NCBI GenBank assembly: GCA_023663185.1 | Contig: JAMPHY010000004.1 | Location: 124,001-188,000, forward strand | Origin: Clostridiales bacterium | Lineage (GTDB): Bacteria; Bacillota; Clostridia; Lachnospirales; Lachnospiraceae | Direction: 5' to 3' | Length of the DNA: 64,000 bases | In this document: positions 44,281 through 53,527 of the stretch, one piece after another | Position numbering within the stretch: position 1 is the stretch's first letter | Layout: each line of letters starts with the position of its first letter | Program-made: the position numbers and the translations under genes | Notes under the pieces: model-generated | What the model was told of the DNA's origin: nothing | Databases searched by the model: none | The model's input: only the letters and a program-made list of their open reading frames with translations

Positions 44281-45912
44281 ATGGCACAACAGAAGAAGGA
44301 CAGCTTTGTGCTTCAAGCAGGTATTCTGGCGGCGGCAGGCATAATTGTAAGAATCATAGGTCTGTTATACCGCAGTCCGCTGACCAGCATTATCGGTTTG
44401 GAAGGAAACGGTTATTACACCAATGCCATCAATATCTACACTATAATTTTATTGATTTCATCGTATAGTATACCCTCTGCCATTTCAAAAGTCATTGCGC
44501 AGCGATTGGCTTATAAGGAATATCGAAATGCCCAGAGGGTATTTCAGTGTGCCTTGATTTATGTAGTAGTAGTGGGGGGAGTTTTTTCTATTTTTACGTT
44601 CTTGGGCGCGTCGTTTCTAGTTAAAGTGGACGGGGCGGTTCCGGTGCTGCGTGTTTTTGCGCCGACGATTTTCTTCTCAGGCTTACTCGGCGTGTTCCGT
44701 GGATATTTTCAGGCGCACGGCTCAATGCTCCATACTTCACTTTCACAGATTTTAGAGCAGATTTTAAATGCGGTCGTCAGTATTCTTGCCGCATATCTGT
44801 TAATCGGTACGGTTTCTGGTGAAAGCGAGACTACTCAGGCGATATACGGAGCTTCGGGAAGCGCAATCGGTACGGGCGCGGGAGTTCTTATCGCACTTTT
44901 ATTCATGTTCGGCATGTACAGACTGAATGGCAGCATTATCAAAAAGAGAATAAAGCGCGACCATACGCCGATACTTGAAAGTTATAGCGAGATTTTTAAG
45001 GTTATAATAACAACTGTTACTCCATTTATTTTAAGCACATTTATCTATAACTGTTCTACGGTAGTGAATATGTATATTTATCAGGGTATCATGATAGATA
45101 TGATGGGCGTGGATAAGCCGACGACCGCGATTAGCTACGGGATTTTTTCTACGCAGGCGATTACCATTATAAATATCCCCATAGCGATTGCATCCGCAAT
45201 GTCTTCTGCGTCGATACCGGGGATTTCAGCGACTTATGCGACGCATAAAGAGAATGAGACAAGGGATAAGGTAAGACAGGCAATTCATATGACTATGCTG
45301 ATTGCCATTCCCGCCGCAGTCGGTTTATTCGTACTTTCAAGACCGATTGTGCAGTTTATATATCCGCAAAAAGAAGCGCTTGACACCGCAGGGGCACTGG
45401 TGCGCGTGCTTGCAATAACTGTTGTTTTATACGGACTTTCCACCCTTACCAACGCCGTACTGCAAGGAATCGGCAAAGTCAATATCCCAGTAATTCATTC
45501 AGCGGTATCTTTAGCCGTGCAGGTAGTCATTCTGGTTTTGATGCTTTTATATACAGACCTTGACCTGTATGCGCTGGCAGGTGCCAATATCGCCTATTCA
45601 CTGATGATGTGCGTCCTCAATCAATTTTCCGTCATGAAATATCTAAGCTACAAGCAGGACGTTAAAAAGACCTATTTAAAACCCATTCTTGCCTCAATCA
45701 TCATGGGAGCAGTAGCATATGGGGTTTATCAGGGTATGTTCTTTTTAATTAAAGAAAACAGGATTTCTGTTGTCGTATCCATCGCTTTAGCAGCAGCAGT
45801 CTATTTCATTCTAATTATCAAACTCGGCGTAGTTAATGAGGAAGAGCTAAAGAGCTTCCCCAAAGGCGCCTTTTTAGTCCATCTCGCTAAAAAAATCCAT
45901 TTAATAAAGTAA
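44281..45912 (+). CDS. Polysaccharide/lipid II flippase of the MOP superfamily (SpoVB-like)
   Basis: 543 residues with about 14 membrane helices along the whole length, the MOP (MATE/RfbX/MurJ) layout. It begins with VLQAGILAAAGIIVRIIGLLYR, whose pattern is typical of the SpoVB/YtgP branch. Such proteins move undecaprenyl-linked sugars or lipid II across the membrane, and the SpoVB branch acts in cortex formation. The ATG at 44281 has ATGGAGAAAGAT directly upstream; a TTG at 44245 is in frame but overlaps glgA. Vegetative MurJ-like function cannot be excluded. Confidence 0.85.
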   Translation: MAQQKKDSFVLQAGILAAAGIIVRIIGLLYRSPLTSIIGLEGNGYYTNAINIYTIILLISSYSIPSAISKVIAQRLAYKEYRNAQRVFQCALIYVVVVGGVFSIFTFLGASFLVKVDGAVPVLRVFAPTIFFSGLLGVFRGYFQAHGSMLHTSLSQILEQILNAVVSILAAYLLIGTVSGESETTQAIYGASGSAIGTGAGVLIALLFMFGMYRLNGSIIKKRIKRDHTPILESYSEIFKVIITTVTPFILSTFIYNCSTVVNMYIYQGIMIDMMGVDKPTTAISYGIFSTQAITIINIPIAIASAMSSASIPGISATYATHKENETRDKVRQAIHMTMLIAIPAAVGLFVLSRPIVQFIYPQKEALDTAGALVRVLAITVVLYGLSTLTNAVLQGIGKVNIPVIHSAVSLAVQVVILVLMLLYTDLDLYALAGANIAYSLMMCVLNQFSVMKYLSYKQDVKKTYLKPILASIIMGAVAYGVYQGMFFLIKENRISVVVSIALAAAVYFILIIKLGVVNEEELKSFPKGAFLVHLAKKIHLIK

Positions 45913-45917
45913 AAATG

Positions 45918-45952
45918 GTAACAGTTTAGTCCACAGACGAATGGACTGTTAC
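45918..45952 (+). terminator. Hairpin terminator after the flippase gene
   Basis: GTAACAGTTTAGTCCA (45918 onward) pairs with TGGACTGTTAC (45942-45952), with a three-base bulge. A short A/T stretch follows. Six bases downstream of the stop codon. Confidence 0.6.
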
Positions 45953-46072
45953 TAAAAATTTGCTTTATGTACCTATATAGTCGTTCATCAACCATGAATA
46001 AATACCTTCTAAATACGGCATAATAAGATTGACAATTTTTTAAATGTCGCAAATTCAATCAGGAGGTATACT

Positions 46073-46258
46073 ATGGCTAACTTATCAGAACTTGAATTAC
46101 AGAATCTTCGTCACCTTATGGGCGGATATGACGTGACACACTGCAAAATGAAGGAATATGCGGAATGCGCAACCGATACGCAGATTAAGCAGTTCTTTGA
46201 AAAAGGCGCAAAATCCGCGATGCAGAACAAAGAACAGTTAATGCAGTTTTTAGGTTAA
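46073..46258 (+). CDS. Small helical protein, probable coat-associated
   Basis: 61 residues, predicted helical, with the segments LSELELQNLRHLMGG and CKMKEYAECATDTQIKQFF. It resembles the N-terminal half of small CotF-type proteins of Clostridia and has that partner next door. AGGAGGTATACT is a strong ribosome site. Upstream, CATAATAA at about 46018-46025 with an AT-rich -35 region could be a sporulation sigma promoter, but this is weak. Function is inferred only. Confidence 0.55.
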   Translation: MANLSELELQNLRHLMGGYDVTHCKMKEYAECATDTQIKQFFEKGAKSAMQNKEQLMQFLG

Positions 46259-46289
46259 ATCTTAAGAAAGTGAATGGAGGTTATGTAAT

Positions 46290-46550
46290 ATGCAGATGCA
46301 GGAAAAAACAATGGTAGCAGACACACTTACGGGAATCAACGGCGAACTCGTGCGTTTCGGCGAAATGATACCGCAGACGGAAAATAAAGAGTTAAAGCAG
46401 ACTTTGAAGCAGTTTAGAAACGCCTGTGAGCAGTCGCAGGAGGAACTCTATCAGCTCGCAAGGGAGAAGTCCTATTATGTGCCTGCGGCAAAGGCTACAC
46501 AGGCGGAAATCGACCATGTGAAGTCCTTATTTACCGAAAAAACTCTTTAA
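46290..46550 (+). CDS. CotF family spore coat protein
   Basis: 86 residues, helical, with MVADTLTGINGELVRFGEMI and the C-terminal signature SYYVPAAKATQAEIDHVKSLF, both in the style of Coat F proteins (ferritin-like fold). CotF is an outer spore coat component. GGAGGTTATGTAAT precedes the ATG. It is 31 bases after the small helical gene and probably co-transcribed. Its 3' end overlaps by four bases the convergent gene rqcH. Confidence 0.7.
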   Translation: MQMQEKTMVADTLTGINGELVRFGEMIPQTENKELKQTLKQFRNACEQSQEELYQLAREKSYYVPAAKATQAEIDHVKSLFTEKTL

Positions 46551-48343
46551 TCATCAAGCTGCGTTAAGTGGGATATGTCGGAGTCGATTGCCATAGAAAA
46601 GTTGGTATAGTATACGACAAATCCCGGCTTGGCGCCGTTTGGCTTTTTCACATTCTTTTTTTGCAGATAATCAATTTCTACTTTCTCCTGTTCCCTTCCT
46701 TTTGAATAATATGCCGCCAATTTCGCCGCTTCTTCAAACGTGCGGTCGGGCAGCTCTTTGCCTTCCGCCTTTACGATGACATGAGAGCCCGGAATCTTTT
46801 TGGCATGAAACCACCAGTCATTGCCGGTCGCTAATTTAAAGGTAAGCTCGTCGTTCTGGTAATTATTTTTACCTACGTAGATATGAAAGCCGTCTGAGCT
46901 TATATAGTGGAACGGACGGCTGGTGATTTTAACCTTTTTCCCGCCGCCTTTTCTGTGTATATACCCGCTTTCAATCAACTCTTCCTTGATTTGCACCAAA
47001 TCTTCCTCGTGCATGGCAATATCAAGAGCCGCCGAGATAGATTCAAGATGTTCAATCTCTTCTTTGACTTCTATAGTCAATTTAGAAAGTGCTTCATGTG
47101 TGCGCTTCAATTTGCCGTATTTATCAAAGTATTTCTTGGCATTTTCCGTAGCGGTCAAGGTATCGTCTAACGGAATCGTTATCATTTCATTTGTATAGTA
47201 GTTAAGCGCTTCCATAGACTTAGCGCCGGGGACGACATTATAGCCGTAGGTATTAAGAAGCTCTCCGTAAATACGGTATTTATCGCGTTTCTCGGTATCT
47301 TTTATCTGCTTTAGCTGTAAATCGTACTTCTTTACATTGCGCTCTAACGCCGTCTGTACGATTTTGCGCAGGTCTGTGGATTTCTGGCGGATTCTCGTAA
47401 TAATATTTTTTTCTTCATAATAGCGCTCTAAGGCTTCGCTTATCGTATTAAAATGCCGAACTTCCTTATCGGCATAGAGAGTCAGCGGGATTGCGGCAAA
47501 TTCAAGTGGAGAGTTGTTTTCATATATAATATTCGGCTCAAATGCGCCGTCGCTTATTTTATTTAATAGCGAGATTAGGTTTACATAAATTTTGTCAAGT
47601 GAAGCTTCGTCCAGTGCGTTTACGGGAATATCGCCATCTATGCCCGCCCTATAGCATATTTCCTGTGCGACGATTGGCGAGAGTCCGGTATAAGCGCAGT
47701 AGAGTGCCTTATGCACAGGCATTGGCATGGTTGAAAGTTTGTCTATGAACAGCCGTTTTGCCGATGTGCCGTTTTCACGACTGGAAAGATGGTCGGAATC
47801 TAAAGCGCTGTCTTGTAAAAGCTCAAGCGGATTGAGCTTGTCCTGTGTTTTGGGAATAAAATATTCCCTGCCGGGCAGGACTTCCCTTACAGAGCTTACC
47901 ATGCCGGAAATATGTTTGATACTGTCAATTATAATGTTCTGCTCGTTACAGAAGATTATATTGCTGTGCTTCCCCATGATTTCGATAATCAGCGTTTTCT
48001 CACAGACATCGCCCATTTCGTTAAGATGTTCTAAGCGGATTCTCACGCAGCGCTCAAGCTCAGGCTGGGTGATATCGAGAATCCTTGCATTTTGCAAATG
48101 TTTTCTTAACAGCATACAGAAGCCCGGCGCAGTCATGGGCGCCTGCTTATTTTTATCGGTCAGATAGATAAGCGGCAGCGAAGCGTCGGCGGAGAGCAAA
48201 AGCCTATACTGCGCGCCGCCTGCTTTAACCGTTATAAGAAGCTCGTCGCTCTCCGGCTGGGAGATTTTATAGATACGCCCACCTGTGAGGGTATCATTTA
48301 ATTCTTTAGTTATATTTGCAATGGTGATTCCATCGAATGCCAT
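46547..48343 (-). CDS. rqcH: NFACT family protein RqcH / fibronectin-binding protein A homolog
   Basis: 598 residues, full length. NFACT-N domain (about 1-270, starting MAFDGITIANITKEL), helix-hairpin-helix middle, a long coiled coil (about 300-440) and a C-terminal NFACT-R domain with WWFHAKKIPGSHVIVKA. RqcH binds stalled 50S subunits and adds C-terminal Ala tails to mark nascent chains; the family was earlier described as fibronectin-binding. The start at 48343 has GAAAGGC upstream on the minus strand; the longer frame from 48373 runs into a hairpin repeat. It is transcribed against its neighbours. Confidence 0.93.
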   Translation of the reverse strand: MAFDGITIANITKELNDTLTGGRIYKISQPESDELLITVKAGGAQYRLLLSADASLPLIYLTDKNKQAPMTAPGFCMLLRKHLQNARILDITQPELERCVRIRLEHLNEMGDVCEKTLIIEIMGKHSNIIFCNEQNIIIDSIKHISGMVSSVREVLPGREYFIPKTQDKLNPLELLQDSALDSDHLSSRENGTSAKRLFIDKLSTMPMPVHKALYCAYTGLSPIVAQEICYRAGIDGDIPVNALDEASLDKIYVNLISLLNKISDGAFEPNIIYENNSPLEFAAIPLTLYADKEVRHFNTISEALERYYEEKNIITRIRQKSTDLRKIVQTALERNVKKYDLQLKQIKDTEKRDKYRIYGELLNTYGYNVVPGAKSMEALNYYTNEMITIPLDDTLTATENAKKYFDKYGKLKRTHEALSKLTIEVKEEIEHLESISAALDIAMHEEDLVQIKEELIESGYIHRKGGGKKVKITSRPFHYISSDGFHIYVGKNNYQNDELTFKLATGNDWWFHAKKIPGSHVIVKAEGKELPDRTFEEAAKLAAYYSKGREQEKVEIDYLQKKNVKKPNGAKPGFVVYYTNFSMAIDSDISHLTQLDD

Positions 48344-48366
48344 GATTTTTGCCTTTCTATAATTAG

Positions 48367-48504
48367 TATACAATAATAGACAGTATCAACGTAGGGCACG
48401 CTTGCGCTGCGTTGTCGCTCGTAGCGGTACTAAGCTCGAAAATACCTCGCTAAGTACCGACGGCGACATAGCACCCTACTTATGATACTGTCTATTATTG
48501 TATA
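48367..48504. repeat. Long hairpin repeat, copy 2
   Basis: Arms of 22 bp match perfectly (48367-48388 with 48483-48504) and extend with mismatches to GTAGGG. The inner part holds AGCGGTACTAAG at 48423-48434 and CTAAGTACCG at 48450-48459 as a second dyad. This core resembles copy 1 at 15234-15381, read in reverse there, while the outer arms are unrelated. It occupies the gap between rqcH and yicC, which are divergent. Confidence 0.85.
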
Positions 48505-48602
48505 ACCAGATTATGAAAATGGCAAGCTTGACTAGAGCGGAGTATTATTTTATAATGTTATAGACTGGGTGCAAAAGAACGATATGAGGAAGAGGACAGC
48601 TT

Positions 48603-49481
48603 ATGATAAAGAGTATGACGGGCTTTGGCAGGTATGAAATCGCCGAAGCGGAACGTAAAATTACAGTAGAGATTAAATCTGTCAATCACAGATATCTGGA
48701 CGTATCTATTAAGATGCCTAAGAAGCTGAATTTTTTTGAAGCGGCAATCAGGAATGAACTGAAGAATTATATACAGCGGGGCAAGGTGGATATTTTTATC
48801 ACCTATGAAGATTTTACCGAGTCCAATATATGTGTAAAGTATAATAAGGAAGTGGCTGCCGAGTACATGAAGTACTTGGAGCAGATGCAGAAGGACTTCG
48901 AGCTGGATAACGACATAAGGGTATCCACGCTGTCAAGATATCCCGAAGTATTCAGCATGGAAGAGCAGACTATTGATGAAGAAGAGCTTTGGCTGCTGCT
49001 TGATAAGGCGCTAAAAGGCGCGCTGGAAGGCTTCGTAACGTCCAGAATCAAAGAAGGTGAAAATCTGAGGGACGATTTGATTGCCAAACTTGACGGAATG
49101 CTTGAACATGTAAGTTTTATTGAAAAGCGTTCACCAGAAATCATCACGGAGTACAGGCAGAAGCTTGAAGATAAGGTTAAGGAGCTTTTGTCAGATGCGC
49201 AGATAGACGAAAGCCGACTTCTTATGGAAGTGACTATTTATGCAGATAAGGTCTGCGTGGACGAGGAGCTTGTGCGCTTAAGAAGCCATATTGAAATGAC
49301 GAGGGATAATCTGGTGCAGGGCGGAAGCATTGGGCGTAAACTGGATTTCATAGCTCAGGAAATGAACCGGGAAGCTAATACGATTCTTTCTAAGACTAAT
49401 AATCTGGAAATATCCAATCATGCAATCGACCTAAAGACCGAAATAGAAAAAGTCCGCGAACAGATTCAGAACATTGAATAA
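48603..49481 (+). CDS. YicC/YloC family endoribonuclease
   Basis: 292 residues with the family N-terminus MIKSMTGFGR and the segment VEIKSVNHRYLDVSIKMP, and a C-terminal DUF1732 region with GGSIGRKLDFIAQEMNREANT. YicC proteins are endoribonucleases in E. coli and B. subtilis. It opens the conserved cluster that continues with remA and rpoZ. GAGGAAGAGGAC precedes the ATG. Confidence 0.93.
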   Translation: MIKSMTGFGRYEIAEAERKITVEIKSVNHRYLDVSIKMPKKLNFFEAAIRNELKNYIQRGKVDIFITYEDFTESNICVKYNKEVAAEYMKYLEQMQKDFELDNDIRVSTLSRYPEVFSMEEQTIDEEELWLLLDKALKGALEGFVTSRIKEGENLRDDLIAKLDGMLEHVSFIEKRSPEIITEYRQKLEDKVKELLSDAQIDESRLLMEVTIYADKVCVDEELVRLRSHIEMTRDNLVQGGSIGRKLDFIAQEMNREANTILSKTNNLEISNHAIDLKTEIEKVREQIQNIE

Positions 49482-49499
49482 GAAGGGCAGGAATAGCTG

Positions 49500-49766
49500 T
49501 TGGGAAGATTAATTCATATCGGTTTTGGCAATGTTGTAAATACGGGGAAAATCATAGCAATAGTCAGTCCCGATTCCGCGCCGATAAAGCGGCTTGTGCA
49601 GAAGGCTAAAGAAACAGGCTCAGCGATTGACGCAACACAGGGGCGAAAGACGAAGGCAGTATTGATTATGGAAAATAACCAGATTGTGTTATCCGCGCTG
49701 CTTCCGGATACAATCGCGGGCAGGGCGCGGACAGATAGCGCGCAGGCGGATACAGATACGGAATAA
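49500..49766 (+). CDS. remA: RemA-like regulator (DUF370)
   Basis: 88 residues starting at a TTG, with HIGFGNVVNTGKIIAIVSPDSAPIKR in the typical place. RemA binds DNA and activates biofilm-matrix and osmoprotection genes in Bacillus. The last dozen residues (RTDSAQADTDTE) form a short charged tail beyond the usual end. In related genomes gmk normally follows; here the next gene is rpoZ after 84 bases. Confidence 0.9.
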   Translation: MGRLIHIGFGNVVNTGKIIAIVSPDSAPIKRLVQKAKETGSAIDATQGRKTKAVLIMENNQIVLSALLPDTIAGRARTDSAQADTDTE

Positions 49767-49850
49767 AAGCGTTATTATTTTGGTAATTTTCAATTAATGA
49801 TAAAATAAAATTTTGGTGCGAAGCTAAGGGCTTACGCGAAAGGAGAAAAA

Positions 49851-50267
49851 ATGTTACATCCATCATATGCAGATTTAATGAAGGTAGTAAACAAAGATGT
49901 TGAAGAAGGCAACGAACCTGTGGTAAGCAGCCGTTATTCTATAGTAATGGCGACTTCTAAGAGGGCGAGACAGATTATTTCCGGCGACGATGTGCTGGTA
50001 AGTAATTATGACGGCAGGAAACCGTTATCTGCGGCAATTGAAGAGCTGAATCAGGGCAAAATAAGGATTTTAGGAGATGATGAAATCGACGATTTCAGCG
50101 ATTTGGATGAGTTGGAAGATTTGGAAGAGGATACCGAAGAGCAGGACTCTTTGGCGGATTTTGCTTCGGATAAAAATCCTGATGCTTTGACAGATTCTGC
50201 TTCGGACGAAAATCCTGACGCAGCGGCGGAAACTGTTGTAGAAGCAGTCGATAACAAAGAAGAATAA
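49851..50267 (+). CDS. rpoZ: RNA polymerase omega subunit with long acidic tail
   Basis: 138 residues. The omega core is in the first 75 residues: MLHPSYADLMKVVN, then SRYSIVMATSKRARQI and KPLSAAIEELNQGKI. It stabilises the beta-prime subunit. The remaining 60 residues are an Asp/Glu-rich tail with two related blocks (SLADFASDKNPDA and LTDSASDENPDA), longer than the usual subunit. AAAGGAGAAAAA is a strong ribosome site. It is followed 10 bases later by rimO. Confidence 0.92.
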   Translation: MLHPSYADLMKVVNKDVEEGNEPVVSSRYSIVMATSKRARQIISGDDVLVSNYDGRKPLSAAIEELNQGKIRILGDDEIDDFSDLDELEDLEEDTEEQDSLADFASDKNPDALTDSASDENPDAAAETVVEAVDNKEE

Positions 50268-50277
50268 AGTTAAGCAA

Positions 50278-51630
50278 ATGGGCGATAAAATATTTTTTAT
50301 TTCTTTGGGTTGTGATAAAAATCTGGTAGATTCGGAAATGATGCTCGGACTTTTATCCGAAAAAGGCTACGAGTTTACCGATGATGAGACAGAATCTGAC
50401 ATAGTTGTCATAAATACCTGCTGTTTTATTAATGACGCGAAGCAGGAGAGTATAGATACTATACTTGAGATGGCGGAGCTTAGAAAAAGCGGTAAGGTTA
50501 AAGCACTTGTTGTAACGGGCTGTCTCGCTCAGCGGTATAAAGAGGAGATACAGAAGGAAATTCCCGAAGTAGACGCTATTATCGGCACTACGGCGATTGA
50601 TGAAATTACAGGTGTTATTGAAAGACTGCTTGTGGAAGACGCTTCTTGCAGACTGAATAAATATAACAGTCTTGACAAGGAGCCGTTTACAGATATCAAG
50701 CGTATAGTAACTACGGGTGGATATTTTGCCTACCTTAAGATAGCCGAAGGCTGCGACAAACACTGTACATATTGCATTATTCCGAAGGTGCGCGGAAAGT
50801 ACAGAAGCATTCCGATGGAAAGCCTTGTAAAAGAAGCTGAGACTCTTGCAGACGGCGGCGTTAAGGAGCTTATTCTGGTAGCGCAGGAGACGACTACATA
50901 CGGAGTCGATTTGTATGGAAAAAAGATGTTATCCGAACTCCTTCGCAGACTGTGCAGGATTGAAGGGATACAATGGATTCGTCTTTTGTACTGCTATCCG
51001 GAGGAGATTGACGACGAGCTGATTAGCACTATCGAGACCGAGCCGAAAATTTGTCATTATTTGGATATTCCCATACAGCATGGCTGTGATAATATTTTAA
51101 AGAGAATGGGACGTAGGACTAACAGGCAGGAGATAGAAGAAATAATTAAGAAGCTACGAAGCCGTATACCCGATATCTGTATCAGAACTACGCTTATTAC
51201 GGGATTTCCCGGAGAAACCGAGGAAGAACATAAAGAGCTTATGGCGTTTGTAGAGAATCTGAAGTTCGACCGTCTGGGCGTATTCACTTATTCGCAGGAA
51301 GAAGACACTCCGGCAGCGGATATGCCGAATCAGATTGCTGAAGAAGTTAAGGAAGAACGTCAAGCACAGCTTATGGAGTTGCAGCAGGAAATTGCTTTTA
51401 ATGCGGCAGAGTCCATGACAGGAGTCTGTGTGGACGCCATGATAGAGGGAAAAGTGGCGGAAGATGACGTCTATGTGGCGAGGACATATAAGGACGCGCC
51501 AAACGTAGACGGACTTGTGTTTATTAATACGCAAAGGGAATTTATGAGCGGAGATTTTGTGAAGGTCAGGATTACCGGAGCTTATGAATATGATTTGATT
51601 GGAGAGTTAGAAGATGAATCTGCCAAATAA
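50278..51630 (+). CDS. rimO: Ribosomal protein S12 methylthiotransferase RimO
   Basis: 450 residues. N-terminal MTTase domain (SLGCDKNLVDSEMM, with further Cys in NTCCFI and VVTGCLAQRY), radical SAM CxxxCxxC at residues 159-166 (GCDKHCTYCIIPKVRG), and a C-terminal TRAM domain. It adds a methylthio group to the conserved Asp of ribosomal protein S12. The stop overlaps the start of pgsA by 17 bases. The start has no strong ribosome site, so translation may be coupled to rpoZ. Confidence 0.95.
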   Translation: MGDKIFFISLGCDKNLVDSEMMLGLLSEKGYEFTDDETESDIVVINTCCFINDAKQESIDTILEMAELRKSGKVKALVVTGCLAQRYKEEIQKEIPEVDAIIGTTAIDEITGVIERLLVEDASCRLNKYNSLDKEPFTDIKRIVTTGGYFAYLKIAEGCDKHCTYCIIPKVRGKYRSIPMESLVKEAETLADGGVKELILVAQETTTYGVDLYGKKMLSELLRRLCRIEGIQWIRLLYCYPEEIDDELISTIETEPKICHYLDIPIQHGCDNILKRMGRRTNRQEIEEIIKKLRSRIPDICIRTTLITGFPGETEEEHKELMAFVENLKFDRLGVFTYSQEEDTPAADMPNQIAEEVKEERQAQLMELQQEIAFNAAESMTGVCVDAMIEGKVAEDDVYVARTYKDAPNVDGLVFINTQREFMSGDFVKVRITGAYEYDLIGELEDESAK

Positions 51631-52147
51631 ATTGACAATGTTTCGAGTGATTTTAATTCCGTTTTTTGTATTGTTTATGTTGGTTGACATAACTACAGTT
51701 GATAAATGGATTGCGCTGGCAATTTTTATTATTGCGAGCCTGACAGACCTGTTGGACGGCAAGATTGCCAGAAAATACAATCTGGTTACTAATTTTGGAA
51801 AGTTTATGGACCCTTTAGCAGATAAATTGCTTGTCTGCGCGGCGCTTATATGTCTGGTGGAGATGTCGGTGCTGCCTGCATGGATAGTTATCATCATTAT
51901 TTCAAGAGAATTTATAATCAGCGGTTTCAGGCTGATTGCTTCCGATAACGGAGTAGTAATTGCTGCAAGCTATTTTGGAAAATTCAAAACTACGTTTCAA
52001 ATGATTATGATTTGCCTGATGATTGCAGACATAGAAGCGTTGCAGATTTTAACCGATATCGTTATGTGGGTGGCGCTTGCGCTTACGGTTATCTCATTAA
52101 TTGATTATCTGGTTAAAAATAAAGATGTTATGAAGGAAACCCAATAA
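51614..52147 (+). CDS. pgsA: CDP-diacylglycerol-glycerol-3-phosphate 3-phosphatidyltransferase
   Basis: 177 residues with about five membrane helices. The CDP-alcohol phosphotransferase signature D-G-x2-A-R-x8-G-x3-D-x3-D is present as DLLDGKIARKYNLVTNFG followed by KFMDPLADK (residues about 38-64). It makes phosphatidylglycerol phosphate in the membrane. It starts within the 3' end of rimO and precedes cinA, the usual order. Confidence 0.94.
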   Translation: MNLPNKLTMFRVILIPFFVLFMLVDITTVDKWIALAIFIIASLTDLLDGKIARKYNLVTNFGKFMDPLADKLLVCAALICLVEMSVLPAWIVIIIISREFIISGFRLIASDNGVVIAASYFGKFKTTFQMIMICLMIADIEALQILTDIVMWVALALTVISLIDYLVKNKDVMKETQ

Positions 52148-52184
52148 TAAGGCACCGTGTTTTTATGGAAAGGAATAAGACATA

Positions 52185-53453
52185 ATGATAGTGGAAATTA
52201 TTTCGGTAGGAACCGAAATTTTACTTGGCAACATTGTAAATACTAATGCGGCTTATCTTGCGGAGAAATGCGCGGGACTCGGATTGTCGTGTTATTATCA
52301 GGACGTGGTGGGCGATAACGAGGAACGCCTGCTGGGAGTGATTCAGACGGCGCTCTCAAGAGCCGATATAATTCTTTTATCGGGCGGGCTTGGTCCTACA
52401 CAGGACGATTTGACTAAGGAGACGGCGGCTAAGGCGCTGGGGAAAAATCTTTATCTGCATGAACCAAGTAAAGAAGCCATTACAGAATTTTTCCAAAGTA
52501 GAGGCATTGAGATAACGGAGAATAATTGGAAGCAGGCGATGGTGCCGGAGGGCTGTATAGTAATTGATAACCCGAACGGTACGGCGCCGGGAATCATCAT
52601 GAATGAAAACGGTAAACGTGTTATTCTGATGCCGGGACCGCCAAATGAGCTGATACCTATGTTTGATAATTCCATCATACCGTATTTAAGCGCATTAGAG
52701 CCGGGGATTATATATTCACAGACCGTTAAAATCTGTGGTGTAGGCGAGAGTAAAGCGGAGTCGATGGTAGAAGATTTGATAAATGAGCAGAGCAACCCGA
52801 CGATTGCAACATATGCAAAGACCGGCGAGGTGCATCTGAGAGTAACCGCAAGGGCGGAGGACGAAAAAGAAGCCAAAAAGCTGGTGAAGCCGATAGTTAA
52901 GGAGCTTAAGGGACGTTTCGGCAACAGCATTTATACGACGCAGGAAGATATTACTTTGGAAAAAGCGGTGGTTGATTTGTTGGTGGCAAATAACCTTACA
53001 ATTACCACGGTGGAATCCTGTACGGGAGGAATGCTTGCGGCAAGGCTGATTAATGTGCCGGGAGTTTCTGAAGTGTTTAAGACCGGATATATCACATATT
53101 CCAATAAGTCTAAGCGCAAGGTGCTGGGAATTAAGAAGTCCTTGCTTGAGAATTATGGAGCGGTCAGCTATGAAACCGCAAGGGAGATGGCAAAGAAGGC
53201 GGCTATTTTCACTAAGACTGACGTAGCGGTAAGTATAACGGGGATTGCAGGTCCTGATGGCGCCACCGATGAAAAGCCGATAGGACTAGTATATATTGCA
53301 TGTAACGTTTGTGGACGCATAGAAGTGAAAGAGTGCCATTTCAGCGGCAATCGTATGAAAATCCGTGAGAATACTGTTTCGGCGGCGTTATCGATGTTAC
53401 GCGAGTCGATTTTAGCATACTATAGCGAAGTGACTTTCGGAGAGCAAAAATAG
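52185..53453 (+). CDS. cinA: CinA family protein (nicotinamide-nucleotide amidase)
   Basis: 422 residues: an N-terminal MoaB-like domain with GTEILLGNIVNTNA and LSGGLGPTQDDLTKE, and a C-terminal PncC-like amidase domain with TVESCTGGMLAARL and SITGIAGPDG. Family members deamidate NMN and hydrolyse ADP-ribose. In many Firmicutes cinA lies just upstream of recA; here recA is 4.9 kb further on, after a repeat-rich membrane protein and an ABC cassette. GGAAAGGAATAAGACATA precedes the ATG. Confidence 0.94.
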   Translation: MIVEIISVGTEILLGNIVNTNAAYLAEKCAGLGLSCYYQDVVGDNEERLLGVIQTALSRADIILLSGGLGPTQDDLTKETAAKALGKNLYLHEPSKEAITEFFQSRGIEITENNWKQAMVPEGCIVIDNPNGTAPGIIMNENGKRVILMPGPPNELIPMFDNSIIPYLSALEPGIIYSQTVKICGVGESKAESMVEDLINEQSNPTIATYAKTGEVHLRVTARAEDEKEAKKLVKPIVKELKGRFGNSIYTTQEDITLEKAVVDLLVANNLTITTVESCTGGMLAARLINVPGVSEVFKTGYITYSNKSKRKVLGIKKSLLENYGAVSYETAREMAKKAAIFTKTDVAVSITGIAGPDGATDEKPIGLVYIACNVCGRIEVKECHFSGNRMKIRENTVSAALSMLRESILAYYSEVTFGEQK

Positions 53454-53527
53454 TATTGCGGATTGTGTTGAATAACTGTTGAATAAGAATGAGAAAAACG
53501 GACTAAGGAAGGAGCATAGTTATTAGA

